Assembly (NCBI GenBank): GCA_963752935.1
Contig: CAVWAL010000024.1
Coordinates: forward strand, 124,001 to 188,000
Direction: 5' to 3'
Length of the DNA: 64,000 bases
Source: RI-153 sp963752935
GTDB taxonomy: Bacteria > Chloroflexota > Anaerolineae > Caldilineales > Caldilineaceae
Under the pieces are notes generated by a model, which had not been told where the DNA came from, did no database searches, and saw nothing but the letters and a program-made list of their open reading frames with translations. The translations under genes and the position numbers were made by a program. Every line of letters starts with the position of its first letter. The stretch's first letter is position 1. Shown in pieces: positions 63,710-64,000 of the stretch.

Positions 63710-63737
63710 GGCGGGGTGTGGATATCCACACCCCGCC
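63710..63737 (-). terminator. Palindromic terminator after ppdK
   Basis: A perfect 28-bp palindrome (GGCGGGGTGTGGAT and its complement). On the minus strand it is followed by GCCTCTTTT. It lies 138 bases after the ppdK stop and could end both the minus-strand ppdK transcript and, being symmetric, transcripts from the other side. Confidence 0.75.
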
Positions 63738-63875
63738 TTCACCAGGAGGGAAGAAGGAGAATCCTATTGGCGTGTCCAGCAGTGTGACTGAGGGCTATGC
63801 TCAATAGTCATCTTGAGGACGTTCGCCGTGGATCAATACCCGACGCCAGTAGCGTTCGAGCAGACTCAACCAATT

Positions 63876-64000
63876 CTATTCCTTAACGTCGGCCAGTGCG
63901 GCGTGAGCAGCTGCCAACCGGGCCACAGGTACACGGAAGGGCGAACAACTTACATAGTTCAGGCCCAACTTGTGACAGAGGAAAATCGACTTCGGATCGC
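63876..64000 (-). CDS. ppdK: Pyruvate phosphate dikinase, C-terminal end (5' truncated)
   Basis: The last 40 codons of a minus-strand gene that runs off the window edge; stop TAG at 63878-63876. The sequence includes LCHKLGLNYVSCSPFRVPVARL and AAAHAALADVKE, the characteristic C-terminus of pyruvate, phosphate dikinase with the catalytic Cys in VSCSPFRVP. It interconverts pyruvate and phosphoenolpyruvate. Confidence 0.92.
   Translation of the reverse strand, partial: DPKSIFLCHKLGLNYVSCSPFRVPVARLAAAHAALADVKE

Overview
The window comes from a moderately GC-rich bacterium and looks like a Chloroflexota genome (Anaerolineae/Caldilineae type). This is an inference from several traits: Cys-lipidated lipoproteins with long Pro/Thr/Ala/Glu linkers, exported proteins ending in an IYLPVVDR-type tail, a T-box-controlled serS, a group 3d-type bidirectional hydrogenase, and a collagen/YadA-head surface protein with no outer-membrane anchor. 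There are no rRNA genes, CRISPR arrays, transposases or phage genes. It reads as chromosomal housekeeping DNA with some accessory genes.

Layout. 1-2.6 kb: end of ychF, a two-S1-domain RNA-binding protein with a frameshift in an Ala/Glu-rich repeat, and a short-chain dehydrogenase. 2.5-9.6 kb (minus strand): a maltose/maltodextrin module, lacI (frameshifted) then malE-malF-malG-GH13 amylase, with a strong lacI promoter, a LacI-type operator and a UUCG hairpin at the malE/malF junction. 9.9-19.4 kb: dgt, an acidic membrane protein of unknown function, a mannose-1-phosphate guanylyltransferase, dprA, rimM, khpA, rpsP, ffh and a ribokinase-like kinase. 19.8-26.1 kb (plus strand): acyl-CoA-binding protein, ThuA, Gfo/Idh/MocA oxidoreductase, a CheY-like regulator, a PPK1 fragment without its catalytic half, a serine T-box and serS, and a CDP-alcohol phosphatidyltransferase. 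26.1-26.5 kb: a three-tRNA operon, Ser(TGA)-Ser(GCT)-Arg(GCG), with its own promoter and terminator.

26.5-34.8 kb is the accessory part: a sugar epimerase, a nucleotidyltransferase, then a compact cassette of membrane-anchored barnase-type RNase, barstar, EVE-McrB (frameshifted) and McrC, then a flavodoxin fused to pentapeptide repeats. 34.8-42.9 kb: CBS protein, dihydroorotate-dehydrogenase-like protein, a 1220-residue pyruvate:ferredoxin oxidoreductase, an acyl-CoA hydrolase/CoA-transferase and alanine dehydrogenase, together a pyruvate/acetyl-CoA/alanine redox set. 43-52.5 kb: SH3 lipoprotein, FAD oxidoreductase, an MddA-like membrane methyltransferase, alpha/beta hydrolase, a second epimerase, the collagen/YadA-head protein, a small exported protein and an HtrA protease. 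52.8-63.4 kb (minus strand): a complete hoxE-F-U-Y-H NAD-coupled [NiFe]-hydrogenase followed by its maturation protease and hypF-C-D-E. hypA and hypB are not here. The window ends inside the 3' end of pyruvate phosphate dikinase.

Together the genes suggest a heterotroph that imports and hydrolyses alpha-glucans, oxidises pyruvate through ferredoxin and exchanges electrons between NAD(H) and H2. Three genes (S1 protein, lacI, mcrB) are each out of frame by one extra base and need checking for sequence error. The strongest candidates for unusual biology are the RNase/barstar/McrBC cassette, the flavodoxin-pentapeptide fusion, the stand-alone PPK1 head beside a response regulator, the UUCG hairpin just inside malF, and the tRNA-Arg(GCG).
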